Assembly: GCA_013397115.1 (NCBI GenBank)
Contig: VWZW01001281.1
Location: 558,250-622,249 of the forward strand
Source of the DNA: Edolisoma coerulescens
Taxonomy: Eukaryota > Chordata > Aves > Passeriformes > Campephagidae
Reading direction: 5' to 3'
Length of the DNA: 64,000 bases
The translations under genes were made by a program, and so were the position numbers. Below, one piece after another: positions 25,531 through 37,920 of this stretch (positions are counted from its first letter, which is position 1; each line of letters starts with the position of its first letter). The notes beneath the pieces were generated by a model. It ran no database searches. It was not told the origin of the DNA and saw only the letters and a program-made list of their open reading frames with translations.

Positions 25531-28499
25531 CTAAAAGTGGAGCTGCTTCTCAGAGTAAACCAGCTTCATTGATACAGTAGTTTGGGTTTGTGTTGCTGTA
25601 CCCAAGATGAGAATCTGGCCAGGATATGCAATGCCTTGTATCAAGTGCAGTCAGAAGAGACTGCACAATGCACAGACAGGTGGAAACAAGACAATGAAAT
25701 GGGAAGAGAAATGAATTTTCCATGTGCAGTTCTGAACCCTTTCAGATGTTCTGTTGCATTTTCTCACAGGGGTCAGTATCAGAAAAGTTAAGCATGTGTC
25801 AGTAGCTGAGATTTATTCCCCATGAAGATATTAAAGCTCACTGGAAATTACAGAAAAGTTCTTTAGAGGCCAATAGATGCATAGATGTTGGGTTTGAACA
25901 TAAGGTTGCCACCTGTAAACGTTTGATTTAAAATCTCCTTCCTTACCAAGGAAACAAATCGCTTAACTTCATTTGTTTAGGCTTGAATCTGTAACAGCTA
26001 CTATCTCTCCCTAAGCTTAGCAGAATGATCTCTGAGCTCAAGGCAACCTGGTGTGTGGTTGATGTTGTACAGGACATGATGAACCCCATGCGTGGTGCTC
26101 GTGGCAGCAGTGCAGCATTTTAGAAATGTGAACACCCAACCAGGCACATTAAGGAGCCACTTTTGTCAACAGCTCTAAAATACAAGTTAACCAATGCAGC
26201 TCTTGCACAAACCACTGGCTGGTAGAAAACCTGTATTCCAAGAAATTTTCTCCTGTGAACTTTTTCTTTCACAGTAAAATCAATCTTAGTGAATGGCACA
26301 CTTGCCATCTCTCCTACTGAATTATTTATTCACTTCCAGCACTTAGTTGCTCACTTGAAATCCTGTGCTCTCATGTATGCATTAAGGAAACTGTTCAGTC
26401 TGAGGAACTGCTCAGGCTGCCCACATCCTAACAGTTTAGCCTTCCTTGGAAAGAGGATGTTTTGGAAGAGGTGGTCTTCCTTCCTCCCACCTCCTTTGGA
26501 ACTGAGGAGAAAAGCAAGAGGAAAATATGGTGTGGAAAAGTGATGGGTTTGGGCTCAGAATGGAAATAACAACCATACAAGTGTTGGATCCTGCAAAAGG
26601 CTGAGGAGCTGATAAATCCGTGCCACTGTTCTCATGATGTGGCTGTGATGGCTGCATAGAAAAGCCAAGGAAGCAGGATCTGTGAAAGATAAAATCTGAC
26701 ATATGAAAACTCAATTTGGTGTCACACTTGAAATTGTGGCTTGGGATCTGGCTGATAGTGCTGGTAAATGAGTAACTGGAAAGCCTTTCAGGATAAAATT
26801 GATGCTGCTGTTGTGAATCCTGCTGCTGTGAATTCCTGTGAAGTGTGCTGTCACTGTGAGCTTGTTCCAACAATTTCTGGACTGAAGTCTGAACCTGCTT
26901 ACTGGTCTTCTGCTTCTTTAGGACTTGATATAGGTCCATTTACTGCCATCCTGGGTGGTTTTTTATTAGCTCTTTTAAACCCTGTCTTAATAGCCCAAGG
27001 GTGTGTTCTAGATTCTGCCACTTGTGGAGACTAACATGATGTATTTTCTCTGCACATCAAGCATGTCCATTCTGTTTCCTTTCCCTAACTCAACACGTGG
27101 GAAGGAGGGACAAATTTCCCATAGCATATAGATGTGTCCCAGAGGCGGGTGAGTGTCTCAAATAAGATGTTCAGAGTCTCACAGGAGTGGCACTGGAATG
27201 TGAGGCCCTCGGGAACATGCCCCGATGATCTCCTGAGCAATGTGTCATAATCTGTACTCCTGTGTTTTGCAGCAGGGTAGGTCCAGGATCTGCACCTTTT
27301 TTCATCACCCTTCTGCTGAGTTTTGTGCCACCACCAAGGACTGCAGTAAAAACAGAGCTTAAATGACATAGTTTTAAGGGGTGAGGGGAAAAAAAAAAAA
27401 AGAAAAAAGCACCAAGCTCTGTGTTCTTACTGGTTTTGTGCTTGTCATTTGAGCATGAATGATGATTGACAGCTTTTAAAACTCGTGTGCTCAGGACTGG
27501 CCCGGGGAGGCTGATCTGCAGACAGATGCTGTTGTGAAGTGTGCAGGTAGCCCTGGCTTGTCATTGTATCACAGGGTGCCAGGAATGCTTGTAGATGAAG
27601 TTAATACCACGTGAGCTGGCAAACAGCAAATTCTGTATGAGCATGAGCTAAAATAATTAATAATCAATGCTGTTGAAAACGAACTGTCGAAAAAATTAGA
27701 TTTCACAGAATTTCTGCAGGGTTTTTTGAAGGTTTCCTGCCTTGTTGGGAAGGGTGATGCCATCAATTAAGTTTCACTGGCACTCTGCCAGTATGGAAGG
27801 TACTGCTGGTATGCTGGGCTTGCAAACAAAGATTTGTTTGTGAAGATACTGGCTTAATCCCCATTTGAATTCTTCTGGAAAGATAGTAGGGCAATATATT
27901 TTTCTTTGCATTGAGTTTTAAAATTATTCTCTGGTAGAAATGGAAATGAGGAAAAAGTATTCTGGCATTAAAGCATTTTAAAATATCTTCTACCTGGAGT
28001 CAGCAACCTTTTTGGTGTGCCTGATAGCGATTTGCCTTGCCAAATTATAGGTGAAACATGCCCGTAAACAGGGCTGGAGGCTGGAATATTGCCTCTTGGA
28101 TGCCACTCAGCAGCCAACAAGCTGTGTGTTGTCCCTAAAAGAAGGCAGGGCTCCTGGCTAACCTGACTCCAGAGCGTGCCCAAAGCTGGAGGCTGCTGCC
28201 TCTCCCCGAACACCACGGCTTCCATCACTGTAGACTGTCACTCCAATCTTCCCACAGGCTGTGTTGGGCAGATGTTCCACAGGCAATAAAATCCAGAGAT
28301 TGTATTGACTGATCTCTGTTGTGAAGCTGGATAAAGAGAAAATTGCAGCACAGGTGAACTTGCCAAAAACACCGGTCACGGAACTCATACATGTAGTTGC
28401 CCGTGCAGTTGCAGACCCTATTAGATCTGGACACTTCAAGAAATTACTTGGAAAACTGTTGCTCAGGCTGGAATAAATTTTCCTGTAAAAACTTAATAT

Positions 28500-29050
28500 T
28501 TTGGGAGAAAGGTAAGTATTTCAGTTAGTGTAAATAATGATAAGGAAATCATAAAAGGTAATTGCAAAGCCTGGGCATGTGTTAAAAGGGATGAATCATT
28601 GTGTCTGGCTTCTTAAAAGTTATTGTACTAATACTCAGCGTGTATTGACATAATCTCCAGGAAGTTTTCCAGCAGTGTTTTATCTCTAGCATTTTTGGAT
28701 CAATAACACAAAATTAGAAATGGTAAGGCTTTTCCTCTAATGGCCACTGCTGACTGGCTCAAAAAGGATTCCAGTCAACAATTTTATTCAGAAGCCATTG
28801 TCTCTAATTGTAAGATGCTGATTAGTTATAATAATATGCTGCCAACAATTGATGAGTCATGCCAATAGTCAGATCAAGAGGTTTGAACAACAAACCTAAA
28901 TATAGCAGATACAAACAAACTGGAGAGTCTGAAGTCTATTACCAAGGGCATTGCTAGCACAGCTGTTGGAATACCTGGGGGACTATAATAAAAGTTGTTT
29001 GCAATACAAAAATGTCAGCAAAAACCTGTTGTCTCTTTACAGGTATTGAT
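28500..29050. promoter_or_regulatory. Candidate conserved non-coding element
   Basis: AT-rich sequence without repeats or low-complexity runs, with several TAAT and ATTAG cores and an AP-1-like TGAGTCA near 28853 next to TTGATGAGTC. This texture is typical of ancient vertebrate enhancers, but without an alignment I cannot show conservation. Confidence 0.18.
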
Positions 29051-32000
29051 CTGACAAATAACTCAGAAACTTCTAATTCAAACACTGGTCCCAGGGTGCT
29101 TATTGCACGTGAAGTTTAATTTTTGCTGCAGATGATCAGATTGGGTTCTTCAAAATCTGTTGTCATATTCCCCTTTCCTTTTTCTATTCCATTTTTTCCA
29201 TTTGTAGAAGTGAGCATTGAAAGGCCTCTTCCTGAGACTTTTCAACCTCAGAGCATGTGTCATAGTGTAGAGCCCTGAGCAGATTGTAGGAGGGCTCGTT
29301 GGCTTTGGCTTTGCTTAGATGTTCAGAGGGGGAGCGCATGTGGCCAGCAGCGCTCCAGAGGAGCAGAGGACGTGGCCCAGGGACACAGATGTCTCAGTCA
29401 GCTCTTGTGGGGCACAGGGAGATGGCCAAGTCTGCGGATGGATCTGTCACACACCACCTGAGAGCCTCTAGTGACAGAAGAATAAAGGAGTGCCAGCTGC
29501 AGAAATTCAAGCAAGAAGCCTGGGAGAAACAAAATCCAAATGTAACTTGGTCAAAAGAAGAGAAGCAGGAGAGCTGCTGGTCCCTCTGCTAAATATAGAG
29601 GACAGGGCGAGCCTGGAAAGACTGTAACTGGTGATAATGGCACATTTGTGGGTGTAAGAGGCTGGAACATGGAAATGCACAGCTTTCTCTAACAAAATGA
29701 GTATTTACCGACCTGTTCAAACATTAGGGGAATCCAAATATGTAAAAGTGCTGCATCTATTCACTTTGCCTTATCCACTGATAGTTTAAGTGAAGGGCTT
29801 GTGTGGACCTAGGTGATGCCTTTGATGCCAGTGCAGGAGAGAAAATATTAAAATACTTCATAAAATATGATAATGTTCTTTTTTAGAGTTTATATCTGAA
29901 ACTGTCCTGGAAAGTAAAAATGTTGCCAAACAAATGCCTTACACTTTTGCTTGTATGGGTGTAAGGGAAATAAATGTGTGGCTGCAGAAGAGGCTTTGCT
30001 GTGAGCATGTGTTAACTCAGATTACCTAGCAGGGGCCCAGGGTATGTGCAGCTTGTCTCAGAGGGCTCAAAGAAGCCTCTCTGCCTTAAGAAAATAATCC
30101 AAAATAAGTGTTTGATGAAGCAGCTATTCTTTTAGAAGAAAGGACTGCATCCCTCTCTGCTTCATTTAGAGAATGGGACTTGCCTGAATTCCAGCCTCCA
30201 TTTCTACTGCTGGAGAGTGGTGTTTCTGTACTTTTCTTCTCTCAGCTGTAGCAGCTGAAGAATTTGGGTAGGATCCCAGACGAATCAGAAGGCTGAAGTG
30301 AGCCTGTCTCCAGAAAGAGTGTGTCTGTGCACTGGCTGCTGCAGGGAGCCTGACTTGTGTGACTGCAGAGCTCTGGAGGTTTTGGGGTACCCTGAGCTGG
30401 CTGGTGCTCAGAGGTTGCTGCTCCTGAAAGGCAGAGCTCAGTCCCTGAAGAACCTGTGGCCCCAGTACAGGCTATGACTGATGTGCTGAGAAATTGCTAC
30501 GTGTTACTGTAACCAGCAGAGGAACCTCCCTCGGCACTACAGCAGTGGGAGGCGTCCTTGCTCAGCCCGCTGGTTAGCTGCCAAGTGGGTCGATGGTTTA
30601 TTGTAGCTATTTCACGGCATGTTGATCAAACAGCTGGGTTACATGAGGGGGGTGAGGAATGATGGCAAATTTTACAAATTCAGTTTAGGTCATGCAGGAA
30701 TTACTTTGGATGCCATATGAAGTTCAATGTTCAAAGGACTTGGGTGTGGGAAGTGTGATCATTTCAACACTAAAGCTATACTGAAAGGAGAGGGAACATG
30801 CTCATTGCACATCCACATGCCTCAGTAGGTCAGGAACACATTCGTTTGATGAAGATGATATTTAGTTTTGTAGATTGAAGAAACACAAGTAATGAAATAT
30901 TTTCTTTGAATGCTATGTTGAACACGTGTTGCCTTGTATAACGAAAAAAGGAAGATGTTAAGGCAATAAGACAAACATTAATCATAATTTTGTTTCTTGG
31001 ATCACTCTTAAGCAGCTGTCTTATTCATTGCTTCACTTCTACTAGAGGCCAATGAATTGGAATCACAGTACTTTTATAGCTGCATCTGCCTGAGCCCACT
31101 TTGGAAACGTTAGCTCATTAGCAGGAAGCCACTCTAAAATGCTCCACCTTGTTTGTCTCCGGCTCAGCACAACCAATACACAGAGAAAGCACAGATTTTT
31201 CTCTTGGATAAAATGAAAAAAAGGATTGCTGTTGAGTTTTGTGCATGTGGGTCATGCAGCATGGACTCAGGCCCTCATGGCATGTGGTGGATTGTAAATT
31301 AGTTCCAAACAGTCCTGGAGGGTGAGTGCTGTGAGTGTGTGGGAGGATCCACAAAGCTCAACTGGAAACTTAAGATCAAACTGTTTCATAATTTTTGTGT
31401 TGTTTGCATTTTCCAGCTGGGCTGCTTACACTAATATGTCTTTTTAAGTGTTGCAACATGTGTGCTTCCCTCATTATTTTCCTCTGCCACCTCGGTGAAT
31501 CAGCAATGACTTGTATAAAAATGAAAGGAGAAACAACTCGGCAAGTACTCAAAGGCTCTCAAGGTTTAAGAAGGGATGGAAGCAGATGCTCAAATGTGAC
31601 TAATCCTGCTTTTTGTCCTTTGTCAGCAGTGGATGTTTTTAGCCTGGTGCTGCATCTGAGTCTGAAGCACAGGAAATAAACACAGTGTGGGCATGATGCC
31701 ATACCAACCAAGGAAGTTTTCTGGCTTAAATGCAGCCCTTTGAGGGTTCGCAGGTAGAGATTATAGGTGGTTTCAATTGCTGTTGGAAATTTCAAGGCAT
31801 TTTCTCAGCTTCTGGATCAAGAACTCACATTACTGCATATAAACCAGGCATGTGGACAGCCAGGTGTTCTCTGACTCCCTGGAAACTGTAGTTTATGCAG
31901 AAGACCATGGGAATAGTGTGTCAGTTTTAAGAGAAGATCAGCCAGTTTTAGTTGAGTTGAAACGACTTCCAACTGCTCCCTGCCATTCTTTGGAGGACAG

Positions 32001-32119
32001 TAAATTTTACCACATATCTCCAGGACAATGAATGAATGCCAGTACAACACACTTGCTAGTCCAGCCTTCTTGTGCCACTATCCCAGTGTGACACTGGCAC
32101 ATCTTCTGGACATGGGTGG

Positions 32120-32755
32120 TGTCTCGGTTTGAGACAAGCTTCGGAGAAAGATGCTCTGGAATGGACCCTCTTGAAGAAAGGTTTCAGCACTCCCTCCCCC
32201 ACTGATACAAAAGGAATTTCTTGGAGGAAAGCGAAAAAACCTGTTTATTTAACAAAGTGCCCGCAGGGCATGGGGAAAAATGAGTAACTGTTAAGATATT
32301 AAACCTCCTCGATGCGGAGAAAGCTGGTGGATTTAGAGCTCTGTAGCTGGCTCGGCCCCTCCCAAGCCCCAAGGTTGGGATGTGGCGTCCCCGCAGCCTC
32401 CCTGCCGGTCCACAGGGTCCGATGATCTGGTTCTCGGATCACAGCTAAGCCGAACAGTTCCAGAAGAAGAGGAAGAAGTTCCGGAGGATTTCAGTAGGCC
32501 GGTATGCAGTCCTGGGAAAACCTCTTGCCTCAGCTCACAAGTTAGCTAAAAGCAGAGATGTAGCTCTCTCCCTCTGCAAGCAGAGCTGAGCACGGTGGGG
32601 CAGCGTGTGCGAGTCCTTGAACATGAACCGCGCTGAAGAATTCGCCCGGCTTCCGCCCCCTTTCCTCGGATCCAGTTTAAAGCTGCGGGACCCATTTCTG
32701 GGCATAAAGCAGACGATAGGGGAGTACAGTATTATCATAAAATCACCCCAAGACA
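32120..32755 (-). mobile_element. Solo LTR with 5-bp target duplication
   Basis: The 636-bp block begins TGTCTCGGTTTG and ends CACCCCAAGACA on the plus strand, so the termini are imperfect inverted repeats with TG...CA ends. GGTGG flanks it on both sides (32115-32119 and 32756-32760), a 5-bp target duplication. On the minus strand an AATAAA (complement of 32244-32249) lies about 125 bases before the end, so it reads leftward. The interior is GC-richer than its surroundings and has a purine-rich AGAAGAAGAGGAAG tract. I associate the TGTCTTGGGGTGATTTTATG start with a songbird retroviral LTR, from memory. No internal viral sequence is present. Confidence 0.88.
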
Positions 32756-32799
32756 GGTGGTCTCTGCAAGAAATGAGGATTCACTCTCCTGCACTCATG

Positions 32800-33385
32800 T
32801 GAGTTCATGGGCTCAAACCACAGATCCCGCTGGAAGGCAGCTCTGCAGACAAGGACCTGGGAGTCCAGGTGCACAGCAGGGTGCTCCTTCTCTGCTCAGC
32901 ACTGGCAAAGCTCCATCTGGAGAGAGGTGTCCAGTGCTGGGCCTCCCAATAGAAGAGAGACAGGGGCATACTGGAGAGAGTCCAGCTAAAGGCCACAGAG
33001 ATCACTAAGGGGCTAGAGCTTTTTTCACATGAGAAAAGGCCGTGAAAGAGCTTTGACTCATCAGCCAGAGGAGAAAGCTTGGGAAGATCTCATCAATGTG
33101 TATAAATACCTGATGGGTAGTCAAGAAGACAGAGGCAGACTATTCTCAATAGTACTTAGTGGCAGGACAAGAAGCATTGGGCACAACTGAAACAGAAAAT
33201 TCCATCAGAAACCACTGTTTTACTGTGTGGGTCGTCCAGAGAGGTTTTGGAGTCACCATTCTTGTTGATATTCAAAGCTTGACTGGATGCAGTCCTTTTC
33301 AACCCACTCCAGCTGACCCTGCTTGAGCAGGGGTTGAACTGAAGGATCTCAAAAGTCTCACACCCACCTCAACAATTCTATGAAA
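32800..33385 (+). mobile_element. CR1 LINE 3' end, 5'-truncated
   Basis: This segment follows the avian CR1 ORF2 C-terminal pattern. GACCTGGGAGTCCAGGTGCA corresponds to the D-L-G-V region, then come AGTCCAGCTAAAGGCCAC and the E-K-rich part, the GATCTCATCAATGTGTATAA region and the final GCTTGAGCAGGGGTTGAACT region. It ends at ATTCTATGAAAAT, a remnant of the CR1 8-bp tail (ATTCTATG). It is 5'-truncated, as most CR1 copies are, and has many substitutions and indels, so it is non-coding. It starts about 45 bases after the solo LTR. Confidence 0.88.
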
Positions 33386-36300
33386 ATACAGTTGGATTGT
33401 CTGACATGGAAGCTGGAATGAGGACAGCTTTATTTAAGAATAAATTGGATTAAGGTGAATAGGTTTAGCTCAAAGCAGAGCAACTGTTCTGGTTTTGGGA
33501 ATATATGTAACAGTAGAAGATCTCCTCGTAGTCTTCAGTCTTCTGCAAGCTAAACTCTGTGTGGTGCCTGGCATAATGAGGATGTACCACTGCAGACACT
33601 GCTGAGCATAGAAGGCTATGATCTTCAATGGCTTTCTTCTTTTCTTCTACGTCTCAAAAGTGAGCTGTAGGCAATTACTTGCTTTCACAAATTGGACTTT
33701 TCTGGATTTCAACAAGTATTCCACGGTGCAGGCTCTTCAACATGTATTAAGACGCTGTTTTGCCTGAAAATGTGGCTTTTTTTGTCTGCCAGAAGGTGGT
33801 AACATCTGCTTCTCTAAACTACATTATACTTGAAAAAAAAATCTATTTCATTTGGTTTATGCTGTCAGAACTTGACTGACTTTTTCACAGCCTCGTACAT
33901 TAGGATCTACTATATTTAGTCTCTGTGAAAGCTGCTTAGTCTAGGCAAATGAGAAGAAAATCTGCAAGTATTTTCCAGACTTTAGATATTGCCCAAGTAT
34001 TCAGGAGGGGAAAATAGACCAGCAGCTTCTCCTCCCACCTACTTGGAGATGGACATTGAGGGGATGCATGAAAAGTGACATGGGCTTGTTTTGTGCTCTC
34101 CTAAAGCTGCAGCTTGTTTTCTCATGGCATATTTCAGCAGAACTGATGACAATTTAGACTGAAATTTGGTGCCAAACTTGTGTAAAGTGAGGCCCCAACA
34201 AGATGACAACTTATGTAGATGAAACCTCATCACAATGAGTACAAATGATAAACACATAAACAAGCATTAAAGATCCTGTATCCGGCAGAAAAGAAAAAGC
34301 ACAGTTGGCTGACTAACAGGGGTAATAGGTGCACAGGCAGGAGCAGCATACATCTGACTGACCTGTACTGGGTGTTTGTAGCACACCTACTGTGGAGGAT
34401 GCATGATTTCCACCTTTGCAGCTGCTCAAGGCATGATCTCCATCCCTGTCAGTCTGATCCATACTCGTGGCAACCAAAGCAAACCCGGTGACTTCCTGGA
34501 GCAAAGGCTTCAAATTACAGAACCTGGTGCATTCACATCAATTTATAGCTGGATCTGGGTGGTTGGATTTGGGGTGTTTCTTCCTAAATCCTGTTTTATT
34601 TACCTCCCAAGCATTTTCTTTGCCTATGAAGGGATGTAATTGGCTGTATGGGACTTGAAGCAATACAGGCAAGCTCACACCACCTTTCAGTGGCAGCAGC
34701 TGTGCACAAAGCTCTAGGACACTGAGACCTGAGCCATGGTGCTTTGGGAAGAGTGGGGTATCTTGGTCGTTATAGCCCTGTAACCTGCTTACTTCCTAAG
34801 GCCTCAGGACTGATTCTTGTTAGGCTCTTCCTCATTTTGTCTTAGCCATCCTAGAGCTTTAGTTTTGTTTGTTCAGCAGCAACATTTCTTTATTATTTTT
34901 TAATGACAAGGAAGCTGTTACCTAATTTGTTTCGCTCTTGCTTAATTTTGTACAAGCATGTGGAATTACCTTAATTTTGTATAGGCAATTTTAAGAAGCA
35001 GTTATTAGAATTTAACACTTATTACCATAGCATAAATTAACATGGGATAATGTAGGTGTGGTATGACAGTAGAGGCCACCAGAGAATCAGAGGATGTGGT
35101 GTGAAGGAGCAGAGATACGGGGTGACAATAGAGGGAGCAAAGGATTATACTAGAAACCCTAAGGCTATTGACAGCCTAACCATGCTCAGTTAAAAAACTG
35201 TAGAGCTTGACAAAGCCAGTTTTAGTGGTAACAAAGAGAAAAGGAAGAGGTGTTCAATTTATGGAGAGAGTTTCTCACCTATAGCAAATCCGGATGTAAT
35301 AGCAAGTTGCACATCAGTGAAGAAAGATTTAAGTTTAGAACTGTCCTAGAAAATGTACTAAATTACTCAAATGGCGGCCCTGGAGGGAAAAGAAAGAATC
35401 TATAAATGGCATAATCCTCAGCAAAGGAGAGGAAGAAACCCATTCATGAACATCCTTCTAGCAAAGTGTTTCAACCCTGGTCCCCTGTCCTTCCTCATGA
35501 GCTGATCTTTGAGGCTGACTTGTGTCACCCTTGAGAGCCAGAGGCCAGGGTAAGGGAGAGCAGAGCATAACATCAGGGAACGCTCCTGTATGGCAATCTT
35601 GGACTGCACTACTGAGCTGTGCATTGTGTTGTTTAGATAACTGGGACTCCGAAGGTTGGTATCATTGTAACTGCACTGTAATAACAGTTTATTGTATTTT
35701 AGTTAGGCTGTTAAGATTTTAGTTAGTCTGACATAGAATTCCTGGCTTCCCAAATGAGGCGTTTCCCCTTTTGCCCATAATAAGGCTTTGAGTGTAATAA
35801 CTTGTCACACGGGTACTACAAGGGTTGAAGAATGATGAGTGCGTTCACAGAGAACAAAGGACTGTACTGATGCAGTGAAGGAAATCACAGAGAGAAGCAG
35901 ACAAAGCCAGAACGATCCTCTTCCCAATGACTAATGGTAGAGTACTTGTGCTGTATTACTTATGTTATTTTAGCAATCTCCTGAGAAACCCAGTGGGAGG
36001 TGTTCCTGGTGATATACGAAAGAAGCCAAAAAAAAATAACAGCTGTCTGAAAGAATTTTCCTGCGTTAGGTAAAGCAGGGATATGATGATGGGAAAAAAA
36101 TGTTCAGCTGAGACAGCTTGCATAGCTCATGCCAATTTCTGCTCTTAGTTTAGCTCACAGTTGATTGGCTTCATTTGCAGGGAGGGGAAGCACTAGATGT
36201 TCCTAGGATATTCTTGCTAAGTTTTTTTTTCCAGATGGACAATTTCAGCCATGTGATGGAATTGGGAATTGACATGAAGTTGACATCAACTAGAAGCAGA

Positions 36301-36867
36301 CACAAATTTATGCAAAGCCAGCTGACTGATTAGGTGCAAAACTGTAATGAGGCAGTAAGATGTGAAGGAGACTCAATCCAGCACTGTCCATGCTGATTCT
36401 GAACTCCTTGAGAAATATTCCAGCTCCAGAGCATGCATCTTTCCCATGAAAGCGCTGTTTGTAAATAGTTTCCAGTAGCCATGACATTTTAGGATGATTT
36501 AGGTCATACACATGTGTCTTTACCTGATGCTGGTACCTGAAATTACTGAGAAAACGATTATGTCAAATAATTTATAGCCACATGTTGTGACTATTCCTAA
36601 GCAGCAATCAAAGCCTGATGTGTTATTTGGATATAATAGAAGGTCTTAGACTTTTTGGAAAAGAGACTTTTATGCGTTAGATCTTTACTGGCTTTTACTG
36701 AGACAGTTAACAGAAACTGAGGGTTGTTACTTAAGGCTATAGATGGTGAAATGTTGCTTGTTTACCCTGCAAATATTTGGAAGCTAATTATTCCTTTTAT
36801 TTTCAATATCCCATCATGAATTTGGGGAGTGTTTTATCCATAGGGTAGAAACCTTAAAAATAAGAAG
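33386..36867. other. Non-coding stretch, one possible unclassified repeat
   Basis: No supported exon. From about 35050 to 35820 the texture changes: TG at 35051 and CTACA at 35820 could be LTR ends, and a CATAATAAGG near 35777 resembles a decayed polyadenylation signal. No target duplication is seen and I do not call it an element. The motif CTTAATTTTGTA occurs twice 29 bp apart (34941, 34970). Confidence 0.4.
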
Positions 36868-36941
36868 CCAAAAAACCCAAAACACACCCCCGCCCCCAAC
36901 AAAAAGAAAACCAAACAAAAAACAAGCCCCAATCCCCAAAC
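36868..36941. repeat. A/C-rich low-complexity tract
   Basis: About 74 bases almost free of T, made of A runs broken by C runs (AAAAACCCAAAACACACCCC and similar). Confidence 0.8.
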
Positions 36942-37299
36942 ACTGCAGAAGTAAATAACTGAAGACTGATGACAATGTGTTTGAGGTAAGTGGAAAAGGT
37001 AAATCTGGGAGTGTAATTTGCATGCTTGGATACTTTCTTGCTGCTTGTAGTTAAAAGAAATATATTTCATATTATCTCCCTAAAAATCTTAGCATTTTTA
37101 AAAAATATTAAACTGGAATTAAGAATTTTTTTTTCCTCACAGTAACAAGGAGGAAGAAAGCTTTTTTCCATGCGTTTAATAATTTAAGGTTTTCTTGAAA
37201 CAAATTTAAGGAAAAAATTGCTAAATTATTTTATTTGTTCTAATTTGCATTTTCTGTGTTAATCTCGAAGAAAAAAAATTGTCCACGTTTCCAGCAAGA

Positions 37300-37920
37300 G
37301 GAGCCACGCAGCAGTGCAGTGGTGCTCCCAGCTCCAAGCCTGCCCTGAAGGGTAGCAGCACCGGGGGCCAAGCAGCGAGCTGGGAGCCGGCTGCCGAGTG
37401 GGGAGACGAAGGAGCACGGGAAATAACGCAGAAACCTCGCATGGCCCTTCCGTGGAGCACCGGTGTGGAGCGGGGAGCTGGGATGCTTGGTGAGCAGCGC
37501 TCTGCACCTCACCCGCTGCTGGCCTGGCAGGCTCGGCCCGGCGTGGCAGCGGTCACTCGTGAGCGGGGCAGCGGCCAGGGCGTCGCCTGCAGCCGTGGGG
37601 ACCGCGGAGGCCTGTCCGCAGCACGGCGGGCAGGCTGAGGGCAGGAGGGGCCGCAGGCAGCGTCCCTGGGCCTGTCCCGTGGTATCCTCTGCTGCCGGGG
37701 GCCCTGAGCACACGGGGAGAGGAGATGGAGCCGGAGGGAGTGGCGCAGCAGCTCAGGTTCTCAGCTGGGTGAGTGTCTCTGGGCGGCTGGTGGGTGCAGG
37801 GCTGAGGGCCCCGCCTGGCTGCAGGCACAGCCCCCAAGGGGCCAGGGCAGGGAGACCCCAGGAGCGTCGCTGCTCCCAGAGCGGGGGTACCAGTGTCCCC
37901 AGGAAGGATGGGGGCAACCT
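37300..37920. promoter_or_regulatory. CpG island, candidate promoter
   Basis: By hand count there are about 36 CpG dinucleotides in the first 450 bases and about 41 over the whole island, against near absence in the flanks. GC content is clearly raised. The edges are sharp: AT-rich sequence precedes 37300 and follows about 37950. No LTR ends or repeat family were recognised. Bird promoters commonly look like this. There is no TATA box at a sensible place. Reading direction is suggested, not proven, by a strong plus-strand donor at 37769. Long open frames on both strands here come from high GC. Confidence 0.6.
37725..37768 (+). CDS. Possible first coding exon of an unidentified gene
   Basis: Inside the CpG island an ATG at 37725 (context GAGGAGATGG, G at +4) opens 14 codons plus two bases (M-E-P-E-G-V-A-Q-Q-L-R-F-S-A-G...). 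The exon closes at a strong donor, CAGCTGG|GTGAGT, with GT at 37769. An acidic, short N-terminal exon in a CpG island directly before a consensus donor is a typical gene start. No next exon was found, so the rest of the gene would lie downstream in or beyond this window. I do not recognise the peptide. Confidence 0.28.

Larger units (their letters stand above)
24780..32119. other. Non-coding stretch with regulatory-looking segments
   Basis: No supported exon. The stretch includes a TAATTA cluster (25230-25530) and an AT-rich segment at 28500-29050, both described separately. A segment from about 27990 has a possible DNA-transposon terminus. The longest minus-strand open frame (26436-26939) is Ser/Gln-rich low-information sequence with no recognisable domain. 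A GC-richer patch at 30240-30600 has few CpG. Confidence 0.45.

Noticed and set aside
26436..26939. 167-codon minus-strand frame
   Set aside because: Ser/Gln/His-rich, no motif, no splice context, and ordinary surrounding composition.
28225..28434. Cys-rich minus-strand frame that looked like an exon
   Set aside because: Two other minus-strand frames are open over the same bases, and the acceptor would be weak (TTTCTTGAAG). No family recognised.
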